Shown here piece by piece: positions 1 to 13,351 of a DNA stretch of 64,000 nt; within the stretch, counting starts at the first letter, position 1; every line of letters begins with the position of its first letter. Source of the stretch: Trichopria drosophilae (taxonomy: Eukaryota; Arthropoda; Insecta; Hymenoptera; Diapriidae). The notes under the pieces were generated by a model, which searched no databases, had not been told where the DNA came from, and worked only from the letters and a program-made list of their open reading frames with translations. A program made the translations under genes and the position numbers. The stretch spans positions 82,934,501-82,998,500 of the forward strand of contig CM059583.1 in NCBI GenBank assembly GCA_030407085.1. The letters run 5' to 3'.

Positions 1-2188
1 GAAATTTGAATCCTAGAAGGTTGGTAATGTTAGTAACACTGACATAAAACGTAAATAAATTTTACGAATATTTAAAGATTACCAATATATTGCAGTACTT
101 TCTCGTCGGACCATCACTGATTAAATAAATGAGGTTGCTTTATATTTGTTTATAATAAAAAGGATTTAAAAACAAAGTCAGCATTTTGTAGAAGCATTTT
201 GACAAAAAAAATTGATTTATGTAAACAGATATAATCTCTTATGTAGAGAAATATAAAAAAAAGTGAAATAATACATTATAACTATCTTCTGAATATTATG
301 TTATTGGGAACGAAAATTTAATTGTACTTTGAGTGTTAGAGAATGGGTTTTCCATGCACATGTACTGAGTAGTAAAAATCATGCAATTACTCATAATCTT
401 CGATCAGGCATTTACAAATTATTGTATAAAAAGGTATTTTTGTGAATTAAATGCAATTTGTCAATTTAATGATTTAGATATAAATAGATGATGCAATGTA
501 GTTATATTCCAAGGACGAAATGAAAAATTAAGGTTTAGTGCACACACAAAAACAAAATCTTGGCATACTGATGTTAACGGGAAGTTAGGAAGTGACGTTA
601 CAATTGAGTAACGGGATTTTAGGGACTGGAATATCTTTCTATAAGATAGATTTGGACAGGGAAGGACTAATATTTTGTTTACAACTTCTAGAATAATGGG
701 ATTAATCATTCATATAGGGATGCGCGTAAGGTAATAATAATTAATATACCTCAGGGTATGTGTAAAAATAATGAAATGGGAAATTGTATTTTTAGGGATC
801 AGCATAATCTTTTAATGAATGTTAGTTCTTTTAATGAATGTTAGTTTAGCAACTTCAACATTACATTCCGGCAACTCGTCAGCTGCGGAAGGTACTGAAA
901 AGTCCTGTTTCTAGGCATTGTCATTATGGAGAATATGGTAACACTTATCATTGGATAATATCTTCGAGGAGGGTATGCACATCTTATGAACAATAGAAGG
1001 CAAAAAGGGATTAAATAACCATTTGAATAGTTAATGTTTATTCAAAATACAAAGTGAATAACAAGGATGTGGATTTCGGGCTAGTCAACTTCAAATTGAT
1101 TGAAGTTGTTATTTGTTCCTCTTCTGTTTTATGGGATAGGAACTAAAACATATATTTCGTGCTCAGTTTTATTTTGCAATGACTGACACACTTATCTAGG
1201 GAAGTACTGGAAGTTTCACTAGTGCAAATTTACGAACCTCTGACAAACTTGCATAATTTCTTATACACTGGGAATCGGTTATATCGGGATCCAGGGATTA
1301 ATGCATATCGGGTTGTTTTATGAGCAGGTTATCTCATATTTCAATGTGATATGTGGGACGGGCCATAACTTGTTTAATTACAATTATGTGAATAAAGCAA
1401 CATTTAAATAAAGCGTACCGAGAACAACTTTGTCTTCCGGGAGTTTGGCACACTTGTAAATACAATTGCAATGGACACTGAGAATCATGTCTGTATCATT
1501 AAAAATATATATAGAAATGTTCTATTTTAACGAGCCAATTTTCTGCAAGTATGGATTTTACTTAAATGCACTTTTTCTTTGCATGAAATAAATGTTATGA
1601 CTTTTAGCAACAGAGAAGGTAGTTTCAAAAAAAATGTAATATTATGTCAAGTTTGATATTTATGTTTTGTCTTTATCTCGAGTTAATTGGTAAAATGGTG
1701 GATTCTGGGTATCTTAGAATATTAGTTTATTCCAAAACGATGTGATCATTAATATGATTGAAAAACGAAAGATCTTTACTAGTTATATGGTGGTTGGAAT
1801 AGTGTGATAGTAATTCAAATGAAGTTTTCATTTCTGGTTGGAGTCTTATTAGTAACAGGCGTACAAAGTTTAGTGACGGATTTAGAGAGATGTTTCTTGT
1901 TTAATGTTTCAATGTTTCTTGAATTGAAGGGTTTTATATTTTAGGCGATACATTTCTACAAATTCACAAATGGAAATGGGGTAAGGAACTTGGGATGTAA
2001 CTCGTACAGTTCTTTTATAAGATATCTGCTCATATTGAAGGCAGAGTTTCTTAGACTTATGCTTGAGTACACTGGGTGTAGAATTCGGGTTGGAGTATAA
2101 CCGATTTTTCGGGGATGCCATAAAAAAAATGGGATTAGTTCACACGCATCGCGGGGTTTCAAGTATTGCGTCGTGATAAACTTTTTTT
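1..2188. other. AT-rich DNA with no recognisable gene
   Basis: Only short open frames occur and none shows a motif, domain or repeat that I recognise. The sequence is AT-rich with poly-A and poly-T runs. I see no tRNA-like box pair, no terminal repeats and no obvious tandem structure. A decayed element too old to read by eye cannot be excluded. Confidence 0.6.
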
Positions 2189-2739
2189 TTATTTTTTCAA
2201 TTGCAGAAAGAAAGTGAGGGAGGCGAGGAGGGGTATAACAGGGGGTTTCTGAATCAGAATTGGGGGGTTTTCTTTGACGATGTCGTCTGTAGATTTGATG
2301 GGCGAATGGGTTAATCGAGTCGACCCTTGGAAGGTGTTAAGCGGATGTCTTTTATATGGTAGCCCGGGATTTAAATCACGCGAGGTCTTGCCTAGGTTTT
2401 CACGGGTGAGTATGGGATCATACGACATCTAGACTTGCATAATCTCTGGGATTTTAATTACGTCGAGAATATCTCTGAACCAATCAAAAGATTTTAGATT
2501 AGGTTCCAAATATCTTATCGAGGGGACTGGAAGGGAAGGAACAACAGCACAGAGGTATCTAGTGCCTTTAGTGGGTTTATCGGCTTGACCAGTATTGGAC
2601 GATAAAGAAGATGAGAGGACTTATGTGTACTAATCTCTTGGATATCTTCTTGGGGTGCGCATTCGGCTTAACATTAGGATCTCGATTATAGGGATCCCAA
2701 GTGTTCCGGTACACTGGGCCAACAAAAAAATTCTAGTGT

Positions 2740-3165
2740 CCTCTTTTGGGTACACTGAAAAAGTCCTAATGTCCACTTTTGGGTACATTGGAAAAAAAGT
2801 CCTAATGTCCTCTTTTGGGTACATTGGAAAAAGTCCTAGTGTCCTCTTTTGGGTACACTGGAGAAAAAAAAGTCCTAATGTCCTCTTTTGGGTATATTGG
2901 AGAAAAAAGTCCTAATGTCCTCTTTTGGGTACATTGGAAAAAGTCCTAGTGTCCTCTTTTGGGTACACTGGAGAAAAAAAAGTCCTAATGTCCTCTTTTG
3001 GGTACATTGGAGAAAAAAGTCCTAATGTCCTCTTTGGGTACATTGGCTAAAGTCCTAGTGTCCTCTTGTGGGTACACTGGAGAAAAAAAAGTCCTAATGT
3101 CCTCTTTTGGGTACATTGGAAAAAGTCCTAGTGTCCTCTTTTGGGTATACACTGGAAAAAAAAGG
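2740..3165. repeat. minisatellite, ~36-bp unit with a three-unit higher-order pattern
   Basis: About twelve units follow one another. Each carries GTCCTAATGTCC or GTCCTAGTGTCC, then TCTTTTGGGTACA(T/C)TGG and an A-run of variable length. The units alternate in a fixed order of three types (TAGTG then CACTGG, TAATG then ATTGG, TAATG then ATTGG), giving a higher-order period near 113 bp seen about three times. On the minus strand some units read as a peptide repeat around PKEDIRTF, but varying A-run lengths break the frame, so coding is unlikely. Confidence 0.9.
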
Positions 3166-3787
3166 TAGCCTCCATGGGCAATTTCAAAAAGTCCTTGCAT
3201 GGTATTGCTAGGAAAAAAAACATGTGCAACTAGTTGATTCCAATTTTTTTGTTTGGAGCCCGGGCTTATATTTAAATATAATGTTACATATAAAAAAAAA
3301 TGTTAAATAAAAAAAAGATTAATTATTTCGGCTGATGCAAGCTGAGTTTGATTTAAAATGTAAAACTAACCGTTATCGCGGAAAGAATAGATGATGAATG
3401 CGAAAGAACATTTTATTCGGCCGATATTCTAATGCATCAACAAGTATTTCTAACCAGTGATATTAGAGAACTGTAGTTTAAGTTTGGGTCTTCTGCTTCG
3501 GGGTTGTAAGGTAAAAACTGGAGGGCAAAAAGGGACATTTAAAATATAGGGGTTCTTTGACAATAAAAGGGGAATATTTGGGGTTAGGAAGCATGAGCAA
3601 CCTAGATATTACTTGGGACCGTTGTGGGGACAACATTACAGTACTGTAATATTGTCATATATTTGTCGGGCTAAGGAAAAAGGGGGCAACCAGTTGGCCA
3701 TGGGGTGATTTTGTGGGGCGGAAAGTACACTGTTACTTACGTTGGGTTGGATTTGTTGGCGGGTGGCAACTCGTTGATTCGCAACTC

Positions 3788-3905
3788 GTGGCTGGCAACT
3801 CGTTGGTTCGCAGCTAGCGGGTGGCGGCTGGCAACTCGTTGGTTCGCAACTAGCGGGTGGCGGTTGGCAGCTCGTTGGTTCGCAGCTAGCGGGTGGCGAC
3901 TGGTT
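3788..3905. repeat. GC-rich 36-bp minisatellite (three units plus partial)
   Basis: Three consecutive units of 36 bp carry ACTCGTTGGTTCGCA followed by ACTAGCGGGTGGCG or its close variant GCTAGCGGGTGGCG. A partial unit with GATTCGCAACTCGT precedes them. The units differ by only a few bases. The unit length is a multiple of three, so it reads as a 12-residue peptide repeat (around TRWFAASGWRLA), but there is no wider gene context. The block is much richer in G and C than the surrounding AT-rich DNA. Confidence 0.85.
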
Positions 3906-3959
3906 GCTGGTTGGGGACGGGTTGGCAACACTAACGATGCACTAACGACGTAGGGGACG

Positions 3960-4455
3960 GGAATGGTAACTCCACAGTTGACTGACTGCTGAGCAGGGCG
4001 AGGGGGCCTCTTTTTATAGAGACACGAGTAGTCGATCAATTTTATATTATTAACAATATTAATATCATATGCACAAGTAGTTAAAGCCTTGTTTCTAAAT
4101 CAGTTATTGATATTAATGAACATTGGATTTAAACAAAAACGAAATAATATTATTTACGAACACTAATTTTAAAGTGGTTGTCAACATTATTTCCAAGTGG
4201 ATCATTAATATTAATAAGTATTACATAATTTGAAACAGGCATTTATAAGTGCGATTCAATACATCAATTATAACTAAACAACTTAAATGTTATTTAATAT
4301 TAATATTCGCCTATGGTAATAGATATTTTGAAATATAATTGAAGACGGTTTATGCAATAGTTATTAATGACGAAGAAGATATTATTGTAATAGTGAAGGG
4401 AAAGATGTGCTTTGATTCAACAGTTAAAATATAGTTCGGATATTAAAAGGCGAGG
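3960..4455. other. AT-rich spacer, nothing recognised
   Basis: This stretch lies between the GC-rich minisatellite and the 282-bp array. It is made mostly of ATTAATATTAAT-like sequence with no open frame of note, no repeats that I could pair, and no RNA-gene signature. Confidence 0.5.
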
Positions 4456-4459
4456 ATTT

Positions 4460-5545
4460 ATACAGGGTGGCCGATTTATCTGAAGACATCGAAATATCTC
4501 GAGAACTATGCACAGAATCAAAAAAGTTGGCGGATGAAAGTTGTTCGACACGAAGGGGGGCATCCAGTGATAATTAAATTTACCCCCTCCTCCATCCCCT
4601 GGGGGTGGAGTGGGGGCAAAAACAATAAAACTTAAATAGGAACCCATTTTTATTGCAGATTTGGATTCTCCGGAAAAAAAGTACACCAATTTGACCTAGG
4701 AAGCTATTGCATTTTGGTTCACATGGTGGCGCTGTAATCGATAAAAATCCAAATTTAATCTGAAGACATTGAAATACCTCGAGAACTATGCACAAAATCA
4801 AAAAAGTTGTCGGATGAAAAGTTGTTCGACACGAAGGGGGCATCCAGTGGATAATTAAATTTACCCCCTCCTCCATCCCCTGGGGGTGGTGTGGGGGCAA
4901 AAACAATAAAACTTAAATAGGAACCCCAAGTTTTTATTGCAGATTTGGATTCTCCGGAAAAAAAAGTACACCAATTTGACCTAGGAGCTATTGCGTTTTG
5001 GTTCACAGGTGGGCACTGTAATCGATAAAAATCCAAATTTATCTGAAGACATTGAAATAACTCGAGAACTATGCACAAAATCAAAAAAGATGTCCGATGA
5101 AAGTTGTTTCGACACGAAGGGGGGCATCCAGTGATAATTAAATTTCCCCTTCCCATCCCCTGAAGGTGGAGTTGGGGGCAAAAAAAACAATTAAAATTAA
5201 ATAGGAAACCATTTTTTATTGCAGATTTGGAGTCTCCGGAAAAAAGTACACGAATTAGACCTAGGAGACTATTGCATTTTTGGTTCACAGGTGGCGCAGT
5301 AATCTATAAAAATCCACAATTTATCCGAAGACATTGAAATACCACGAGAACTATGCACAGAATCAAAAAAGTTGTCGGTATGAAAGTTGTTCGAAACACG
5401 AAAGGGGGGCATCCAGTAATAATGAAAATGACCCCTCACCCCATCCCTGGGGGTGGAAGTGGGGGCAACAAAAAACAATTAAAACTTAATATAGGAACCC
5501 CCAGTTTTTATATTGCAGATTTGGATTCTCCAATATTTGACAATT
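4460..5545 (+). repeat. tandem array of a ~282-bp interspersed repeat (four units)
   Basis: The marker ATCTGAAGACAT(C/T)GAAAT recurs near 4478, 4758, 5041 and 5323, giving a period of about 282 bp. Each unit runs through CTATGCACA(G/A)AATCAAAAAA, a GTTGTTCGACACGAA block, GGGGGCATCCAGTG, a C-rich then G-rich segment around CCATCCCCTGGGGGTGG, GATTTGGA(T/G)TCTCCGG, and ends with GGTTCACAGGTGG and ATCGATAAAAATCC. The array is entered through TACAGGGTGGCCGATTT. Related units occur inverted at about 7.93-8.37 and 14.04-14.46 kb, where the matching end GGCCACCCTGTATA is visible. I know no function; it behaves as an interspersed repeat able to form tandems. Confidence 0.9.
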
Positions 5546-5869
5546 TTCGCTCCGCGTTAGCGGATATGGGAATACGGTCATTCTAACAAAGCCGGGAAAA
5601 AAATACATTTAGCGGTCGTTTACCCAGGAACAAACGCGACGTGGACGTAGTATTTTTCTGTTCCATTTGGGGTGCTTGTTTTACGTGAGTCCCCTTGTCT
5701 CTCACTGTCTCCACTGTTCCCTTACTTGAGTAAGTGTTCGAAATGGTTGGACCTTCCACTTTCAATGCATTTTAATTTTAATTCATTTTCTTCAAATGAC
5801 TTGATACATGATAGAATCATATCTGCAGAAATTTCTGCGCAAGCAGATTCTTATGCGTTCCACCATGTT

Positions 5870-6640
5870 TTTACGAGTCGTTGGTACATTGTTCATAAAC
5901 CTTACCTTTTAGGTAACCCCATAGGAAGAAATCCAGAGATGTTAGATCAGGGTGACCTCGCAGGCCAATTAATGGGGCCACCTCTACCAAATCCACCTAC
6001 CATTGTAATCACAGGTCTTAGTATTTCCCTTGCTTACTCTTGAAAAATGTGCTGTGGCAAACCATCATGCTGAAACCGACATTATGATTAATAGGAGTCC
6101 GTCGGACGTCCATAGCAAACATCCTCAAGTAGTAATGGTACTTCTTGTTCTAAGGAAAATCTCGATATTTTGTTCCATTCAAATTACCTTCAATGAAATA
6201 AGGACCAATGAGTTTATTTCCTATGATTCCACAACCAAACGTTCATCCGACCAAGGAACTTGATGATTAACTTGTCGTAACCAATGGGGATTTTCTACGC
6301 TCCAATAATGCATATTATGCCTTAGTGACGCCACCATGGTCTCGTGATTGTAGATTCATCTGAAAATAATACATTAGCAAAGAAATTGTGGTTCGTTTGC
6401 ATTTTTTGAAATGCCCATTCACAAAACACCAACGCGTTTATGAAAAAGTCATCGCCGCTAGTTCCTGTGTGCAGTGAAAGGTGATATGGTGTGAAACTTA
6501 TGACGATGCAATATTCTTTGAATTACTTCTCTCTGGAAATGCCGGGAATCAGCGGATGTAATTTGTCGTTGTGCTTACATGTGGATTGTATTGGTGAATA
6601 GATGCTTAGTTACCGCAACTTCGTTAGCTTCTCCTGTATA
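5870..6640 (-). pseudogene. decayed mariner/IS630-type transposase
   Basis: Transposases of this superfamily cut and paste their own element using a DDE/DDD catalytic triad. On the minus strand several collinear pieces read in different frames: an upstream helix-turn-helix-like stretch (QITSADSRHF), YHLSLH, HNMHYWSVENPHW, an H-x-FSRVS piece, and finally NWPARSP and LDFFLWGYLKGKVYEQ. The order and the WPARSPDL...LDFFLWGYLK signature are those of the DDE_3 transposases common in ants and other insects. The frame changes repeatedly over about 770 bp and stops occur, so the copy is dead. I did not find its terminal inverted repeats. The family call is from motif recall and is fairly secure; the exact subfamily is not. 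Confidence 0.75.
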
Positions 6641-6644
6641 ACTG

Positions 6645-7725
6645 TTATGATTCGTACGCTTGCCGATTTTTTATTTGTACTCTGCCTATGCAGATGTGAA
6701 AAGGCAGTTTCACAACTTTGTAAAAAAAAAAGAACGCGATGCGCGCATTATCGTGGAAAACGACATCAGCATATCAAACGCAAAACGCATCGGTCAATAT
6801 TCTCTCTTACTCCGATCTCAAGAGCAGGAGGGCGATCAAATAAGAATCATTTCGATTTTTCGGATGAACTGTAGCAGCGTGATTACAGAGAGCGGAGCCA
6901 ATGCAACATACTATAGAGACCACACTATGTTAGCGTGCTATTAGATCTCTGCACAGTCGACACACTCTACGTCACACACATTCTAATCACCTCGCTCCAG
7001 CTAGTAGACTTCTTCGATACTTGCAATCTCACCCATCCTTCCAAGACACATGAAGGGTCTGACCCAGACAAAAATTAGTCACTGTAAAACGGAAAGACAT
7101 TGTTCATTCTAGAAAAGCCAAAGTGACCTTCGACACGAAAACTTATACCTATACAATGGACTTCAAAACAACCGTGAATACTAAATTTTAATCATGGGGA
7201 TTAGAGAAAGTCGCGATACGTCCATTTACTTCCCTTCAGGGAAAGTAGCGAAAAACAATCAGTAGGTGAACTTGGTTACTATATTGTGACGACAACTTAT
7301 CTGTATAAAATGATATGCGAGCGCGTTTAGTTCGAGTTATGTCGCCCTCTAGCGTTAAGTAAACCGAACCGACGGCGCCTTTGTGATGGCCGAAATGCAA
7401 GCGCTGTTACATGTATGAAACCACGTGAGTTCTCTCGGGGGTCCGGTAGATGGCGGACGAAATCCCCAAATGAAGTAAGGAGTTTCGTTTTGTTTAATAG
7501 AAGCTGGTTTGACCGTCAATGCTCAGCTTATTTATTCTCATTTCGGAAAATAACTTACAGAGAGAGAATGAATGAGCTTAGTGAAGGGACATGGGACGCG
7601 TTTTTTAATGGATTGCGTGATGTCCTCTTTTTTTGTTTATTAAATTATAAATTTAAAACACCTAAAATGGTAATTTTATTGGAAGGTAGAAAACTTATTT
7701 ATAAAATTGCTTCTCCATATTGTAT
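6645..7725. other. unassigned sequence left of the duplicated segment
   Basis: This stretch between the mariner remnant and the start of the duplicated segment holds a few open frames of about 90-117 codons on the plus strand, none with a recognisable motif. The part from 7310 to 7450 is richer in CpG. It may contain the outer end of the mariner-like element, but I could not pair inverted repeats by eye. Confidence 0.4.
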
Positions 7726-7929
7726 GCACAATTTTTTATGTGAATCAGTTTTGCGATTTTTAATATGAAGAATATCAATTTATTCATAATCTAAATATTT
7801 TCGAATGGAAATTATTAAAAATTTTCATATTCAGAATAACAATTTTCGCAATTGATATTAACTAAACTTCTAATATTAAAAATTCTAATAGTTAGAATTT
7901 TTTAATAGTAAATTTTCCATAAAGGGTAT

Positions 7930-8375
7930 CAAATTGTCCCTATTTGCCCCCTGGATGCCCCGCGCGTTCGTGTCCGAACCACTTTTCATCCGACAACTTT
8001 TTTGATTCTGTGCATAGTTCTCGAAGGTTATTTCAATGTCTTCAGATAAATTATTGGGACTTTTATATCGATTACAGCGCCACCTGTGAAAACCAAAATG
8101 CAATAGCTCCTAGGTCAAATTGGTATACTTTTTTTCTCCGAGAATCCAAATCTGCAATTTAAAAAAGGGGGTTCCTATTTAAGTTTTAATTGTTTTTGCT
8201 CCCACTCCACCCAACAGGGTATGGGGGAGGGGGTAAATTTAATTATCAACTGGATGCCCCCCTTCCGTGTCTCGAACAACTTTCAACCCGACAACTTTTT
8301 TGATGTCTGTGCATATTTCTCGAGATATTTCGATTGTGCTTCAGTTTAATCGTGCCACGCCTGTATAAATCTTAA
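7930..8375 (-). repeat. inverted units of the 282-bp repeat (left copy)
   Basis: On the minus strand this block repeats the landmarks of the array at 4.46-5.54 kb: the end GGTGGC..G.CACGATTAAACTGAAG (degenerate here), CTATGCACAGAATCAAAAAA, the TTGTCGGATGAAA motif, and the CCCC/GGGG segment. It holds about one and a half to two units. Many small insertions separate it from the cleaner version at 14.04-14.46 kb. Confidence 0.8.
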
Positions 8376-11300
8376 AATGATATGGCTTAAATTTAATTTA
8401 ATAAAAGTATTACAAGAAGAAGAATCCATTATTTTCAATTTTTTTACATTTAACTATAATTTTTTTTGTCCCTTTGTATAAAGCAATTTTTGACAATATG
8501 TAGATTTAAACAATTTAGTTTAAATGAAAATAATTGACGCGAGAGTGCATTCTTTTGTAACTTGCGCAATAAAATATATAAATTTTAAAATATTTTTCAA
8601 GAAGAAACTTCTAGAACATAGAGATTTTAAGAGGGTAGAGCGCTTTCCTGAGTGTTTATATTTAGATAAAGAGTTATGTGACGATGGTTTTCCGCCAGTT
8701 TGCATGTATGAAGAATGAGATAAAGGATTGCGGTTCCGCGCACATAGCGTTCTCACACTTGGGACCAGCTTATCGAATATGATATAGAGTTTTTATGATA
8801 GTTTTCCGGAGGAAACCTACAGTTCCCAAGTTTCCATTCTCACAGTTTCGTTAGTTATGGCTTGCAGATGTGTAAGAGGGATTACGTATGTTTCACTTTT
8901 CCTACTATTTTGAGTATTTAGAAGACTTCCAAAAAAATATTCTTAAATATACCGGGTGTTTAAAACGTACGTATTACGGCTCGTACGTTACACAGTTTTG
9001 ACTATATTATTTGGAGGCATTGTGGCAGACTGGAAGAATGTCGAAATCGCCATAAACGAAATCAACCAAATTGCCTCCCATCTTGAGCAGCATCATCCAT
9101 ATTTTGGAAAAAATATCTGCGAATTTATCAAATTCATCTATTTCTATTCCGTTGTCCATATCAAAGAGTCGATACGAGTAAGGTCGAAAAGTCAAGGATT
9201 TATCTCTGAATTCCAGGCTTCAACGTAAGCAATCTAGATCGACATTCACTATCATTGACCACAACTTCCACGTATCAAGCTGCCTAAAATTCCACAGGCG
9301 AATACATCAAGTCAGTATCTTTAAAAAATCTGTTTGATGCCTTAATAATTAAAAATCTTTGAAATTATAATGTCAGAAAATTGTCTAAAATCATGCATTC
9401 CGGGTGAGTGCTTTGTCAATGACTGCTCATTTACCATCTACATATGGTAATTTTACTATGTTATTTGGAACACACTTGACTCGCATTTTTCAATTAAACT
9501 TTGCATAATAGGTACTCATTGGCATTACTTTGTTTGCTATTCCAGTAATGCGAAAAGATTCCGCGTTGGATTTATGGTGCATGTTGCATCATAAGTTAGT
9601 AACGGATTTTAGGAGCATTATTAATAAGTAGGCGAAAACCTATCGAAGAGTAGATCTAACTGTTACGAATGTTGAAGTGGAATGAAAAATTGTCTCGGCT
9701 CTCATTGCTATTTCGAAATGTCCGAGTAAAAACATATGTTATAAATACAAAAAGGGATATAACACGCTACTGCATTGAGAACTGGTATCTGATTCGTCAA
9801 GTTTATTGCCGAAAGCCACTATTTCGAACACCTTCGGTTGATAGCCCACAAACCACGGACTCGTATTTTGTTTCAACTCATTTTGCATACCGAATCATCC
9901 AATTAATTCAGGCTCTGTCTTATTGGCCACCGCGAATGTTTTGGTTTCATTCTACATCAGCTCAATACGGAGCCAATACGAGTTAGATCTTTTATTCGAT
10001 CGGTCTAAGTGGACATTCATGCTAGAATCCCTGCAGGGGAAAAAATGTCTAGTTTTTGCATCACACTTTACATGATTCATTTGTTTTACAGCATTTCTTA
10101 TTCTCTAAAGGCATGGGATCATCCTCCCGCAGGATAATTTTCGAGGTTTTTTATGCACGACCTTTGCTATTAGAAGACAAAGAAGTCGTGAAAAAAATGT
10201 ATGATGCCAAAATACCATACAAAACCTATAACTTTCTTTTCGGTGTGGATAATGCCCTGAATTCTCATAGTACATGCCTCCATTACTCGAGATTGAAGGT
10301 TGATCCATGGGTCCAGTTAATCGCAACATCTTCCGTCAATTCAACTGATTTCGTTCAACTTACAAACACTCTGGTCATAAAAACTCTTCCGCCGTTTATG
10401 CCTCTACGACTAAACAATGAATTCGAGGGCGGATCATATACAATTATTAATCGGATTGAATTTATACGCGGCCGTCCAGTTCTCCGGGTAGATGGCCGGC
10501 GTACTACCAACCGATGAACGGAAGCAGAACACTATTTTCGTTTCGATTCTGTCTGGTTTGCACGTCGTCATTCCTCTTGTCACTCTCGATCCTTCAAGAA
10601 AAACGCTCTCGCGTAATCATTGCATACGGTGCTGATCCACGTGCCAGATGGCTGTGCAGAAATTTTGGGATATTGGAGGACACCTCCTTGCTGTTCATTT
10701 CTCATAGATAAAGATCAACAGTAGCGAAGCGTACTTTCGAGAGACTCATCGCTTATTAAGAGTTCGAGCAAAAAGTCATTAAGTTACCTTTGCGCTCCTA
10801 TGCTTTCGTTAACCTCAAGAACTACCGTAAAATAACTCTACATTTTTTCAAGAGTCAAGCGTATCAATTTGTCTTTTTTTGGCCATTCATGGAAGACTAA
10901 GGGAAAATAACATGACTCGCGCTGTATCTGATCAGACGATCCGCAATTCGTTTTATTTGCCGTACTACGATATGCAGGAAGGTTACGGAGTATCGCCATG
11001 AATAATCATGTACTTGCGGATTCCAAATTAGAGGCTGAGTTGGGCGAAATCGTGTTGCATTGGCGTACGCTTAAAATTCGTTATAATATAACATTTGGAA
11101 TCATACTGCTTTAGAAACACCCAAATAGTTAGTTTATTTTTATGGTAGTTGTCTTTTCGATTGTTAATTTGCCAGAGTGGATCTTCCATTTTGAATTTGA
11201 AATTTCTGACGTGGAAATTCGTTAATCAGTAACCTACGAAAAACCCGCACAAAAATTTTTGTAAATGAATTGAATGTATTAGGAAAATCAAGTCACAATA

Positions 11301-12838
11301 GATTATCAAATGGTTTATTCAAAATTTTTCTGTAATTATTCCACCTAGCTAAAACAATTATGTATTACGTATGACAATTAATATAATGAAAAAAATGATT
11401 ATTTGCATTCAATTATCGGAGTGTTTTTTTTTAAACCGCTCTAGATCTGAGCCAATTTTTTTTTTATATTCACCCGTAAATATATTTCTTGGTCAATTTA
11501 AGAATGAATTTACTTCATCTGGAAAACCAGAATCTCCTCTTTGTTGCAAGGGAATGAAGGTGCCACGGTTTGCACAGTGAGATCCATGGGAGGTGAAATT
11601 TAAAAATATTAGATTCAAATATCTTCATTGATGAATTTGGAAATATTTAAACCAAATCGAAAAAAAACCAGAAGTTCAGTCACCCGTCGCTTCGTTCTGA
11701 ATGAATGTAATATATTAAGTTTGATACATTGACGAACCTATTCCAATTAACCTCATGCACATTGAATGTTTTATGGTCAAGTCTTCTAGCCGCCTGACCC
11801 GATTTAGAAAACATATCATATCCATGGCGTAAATGTGGGAAATATCTTACTTGAAATATTCAACTCTAGATTTTTCCACTGGCAGGAAAAAGGGTGTATT
11901 TGTCACTGAAAATATACACAATCTGATAATCTATTTAATGCTTGGAAGTTATATTCTGAATGTTATTAAATAGCTGTTCCTCACCTTTCTAGGAAGCGTT
12001 TGAAAGGATCCCCTCTTAAGTGATAATTAAATATATCTTCAATTTACGGCTATAAACAGATGAGAGAAATTTGATATATATCTTTATAATATATATTCCT
12101 CAGCTATGTTTACTGTGCTTTTTTATTGGTAAATTCAAGTCATAAATATAATCTAGAATAGAATTAGGGTTAGAACAATACTGAAAATTAATTGTAGTCT
12201 CAATTGCCGATTTACTTGATGTTTTTAAAATACTGGTATAGGGCTAATGAGCAATGCAAATATTTCCCTCCATTAATTGTTTTTATTTTTTAATATTTTA
12301 GATAATTTATATATTCTATTATTTATCACACATAGCTCCCCCCCCCAGGAACTTGGCATTCTGTCAATTGTCGAGAGATATTTCATTCTAACTGTGATTG
12401 CCTTGTTTGCTGTAGCAGCCATGTATTCTAATGTAATAAACCTATTTAATATAAAAATAGACACCTACACACATATTTATGTGACACGATATACTTCTCG
12501 ACCAAAATACATGAATTTTCGATACTTCAAGGACCTATGCCTAGTTCCAAGGTCCTGGAAATTAAACACTTATTTTCCACGCTAGGTCCAGGACAAATTC
12601 ACGAGTGATAGTTACAGAGACTTATAGCCAAAATTATCGGCATCACCGAGCGTAGGCGAGGTTCTTGAGGGGGTAGGTTAGGATAGTTTTAGGGGGGGGG
12701 GGGGCACATTCGACCAGTATACATGAGCCGAGTTAGTCACATTAAAAAATAAAACATACTTTTCCAAAATGTATATATGTCATAAAAATCGTTAATAATA
12801 TAAGGACCGTCCCTAAACTATTGCCTTTCGGCACAATT

Positions 12839-12853
12839 ATATATATATATATA

Positions 12854-12889
<36 letters not shown>

Positions 12890-12910
12890 CTATATATATA
12901 TATATACTAT
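12839..12910. repeat. interrupted AT microsatellite (left copy)
   Basis: Alternating AT dinucleotides are interrupted by TTTATTTAT and CTATAT blocks. The equivalent tract in the right copy at 18731-18805 is a pure AT run, so the two copies differ here in a way expected for microsatellite mutation or for sequencing error. Confidence 0.9.
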
Positions 12911-13351
12911 AATATGTGATAGAAGTAAACCAATTTATATTCTTGCTATAGACAAAGAAGCTCGGCATACGAAGAGATCAACTGATCATGTTCAATTAAC
13001 AATTTATAACATTAGATAGTTGGATGTTTTTTTCTCATATTTGAGGATATTAACATCCCATCGAGAAGGAGTTCCATCGTTCGGACTTTTTTAGTAGCAC
13101 GGGTGACCGAGATAGTTACAAACTGCGTTTCTTAAAAAGAATCGGACGTACTGAATATTCGATTTATGACTATTAATAAGAATATCTAAAACAGTTGATA
13201 AGAGGTGTGTGTAAAGAATTTTTAGTTCAACACAGTGGTACATTTCAAACGCGCATAGTAATTCCCACTGCGAGAGACTAATGTTTCTAGCATAAAATTT
13301 CTTCGCAGAAAGCAGGCTTTAACATAAGAAAAAAGGCTTTTTCGTTGACTC

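Larger units (their letters stand above)
7726..13350 (+). repeat. left copy of a 5.4-5.6 kb tandem duplication
   Basis: From CACAATTTTTTATG near 7726 to TTTTTCGTTGACT at 13350 this segment matches 13850-19237 in the same order throughout. Shared landmarks include the CAGGGTGGCC-type repeat, the ATTTTGGAAAAAATATCTGCG block, ACACCTTCGGTT, TTCGAGGGCGGATCATA, a G13 run and an AT microsatellite. Compared with the right copy, this one carries many extra single bases and small inserts and is about 235 bp longer. Short frames of 60-150 codons occur but none spans a recognisable protein. Confidence 0.92.

Noticed and set aside
2189..2428. A 79-codon minus-strand frame with RDLNPGLPYKRHP
   Set aside because: The RDLNPG-type string recurs in translations of insect repeats, but no domain or element ends could be tied to it, so I did not annotate it.
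2655..3200. Peptide repeats around PKEDIRTF and FGYIGK on both strands
   Set aside because: They come from the 36-bp minisatellite; A-run length changes break the frame, and both strands give equal-looking repeats.
12691..12704. G13 run as a telomere-like or regulatory element
   Set aside because: It is a single homopolymer near TAGGTTAGG, present in both duplicate copies, with no telomeric repeat array.
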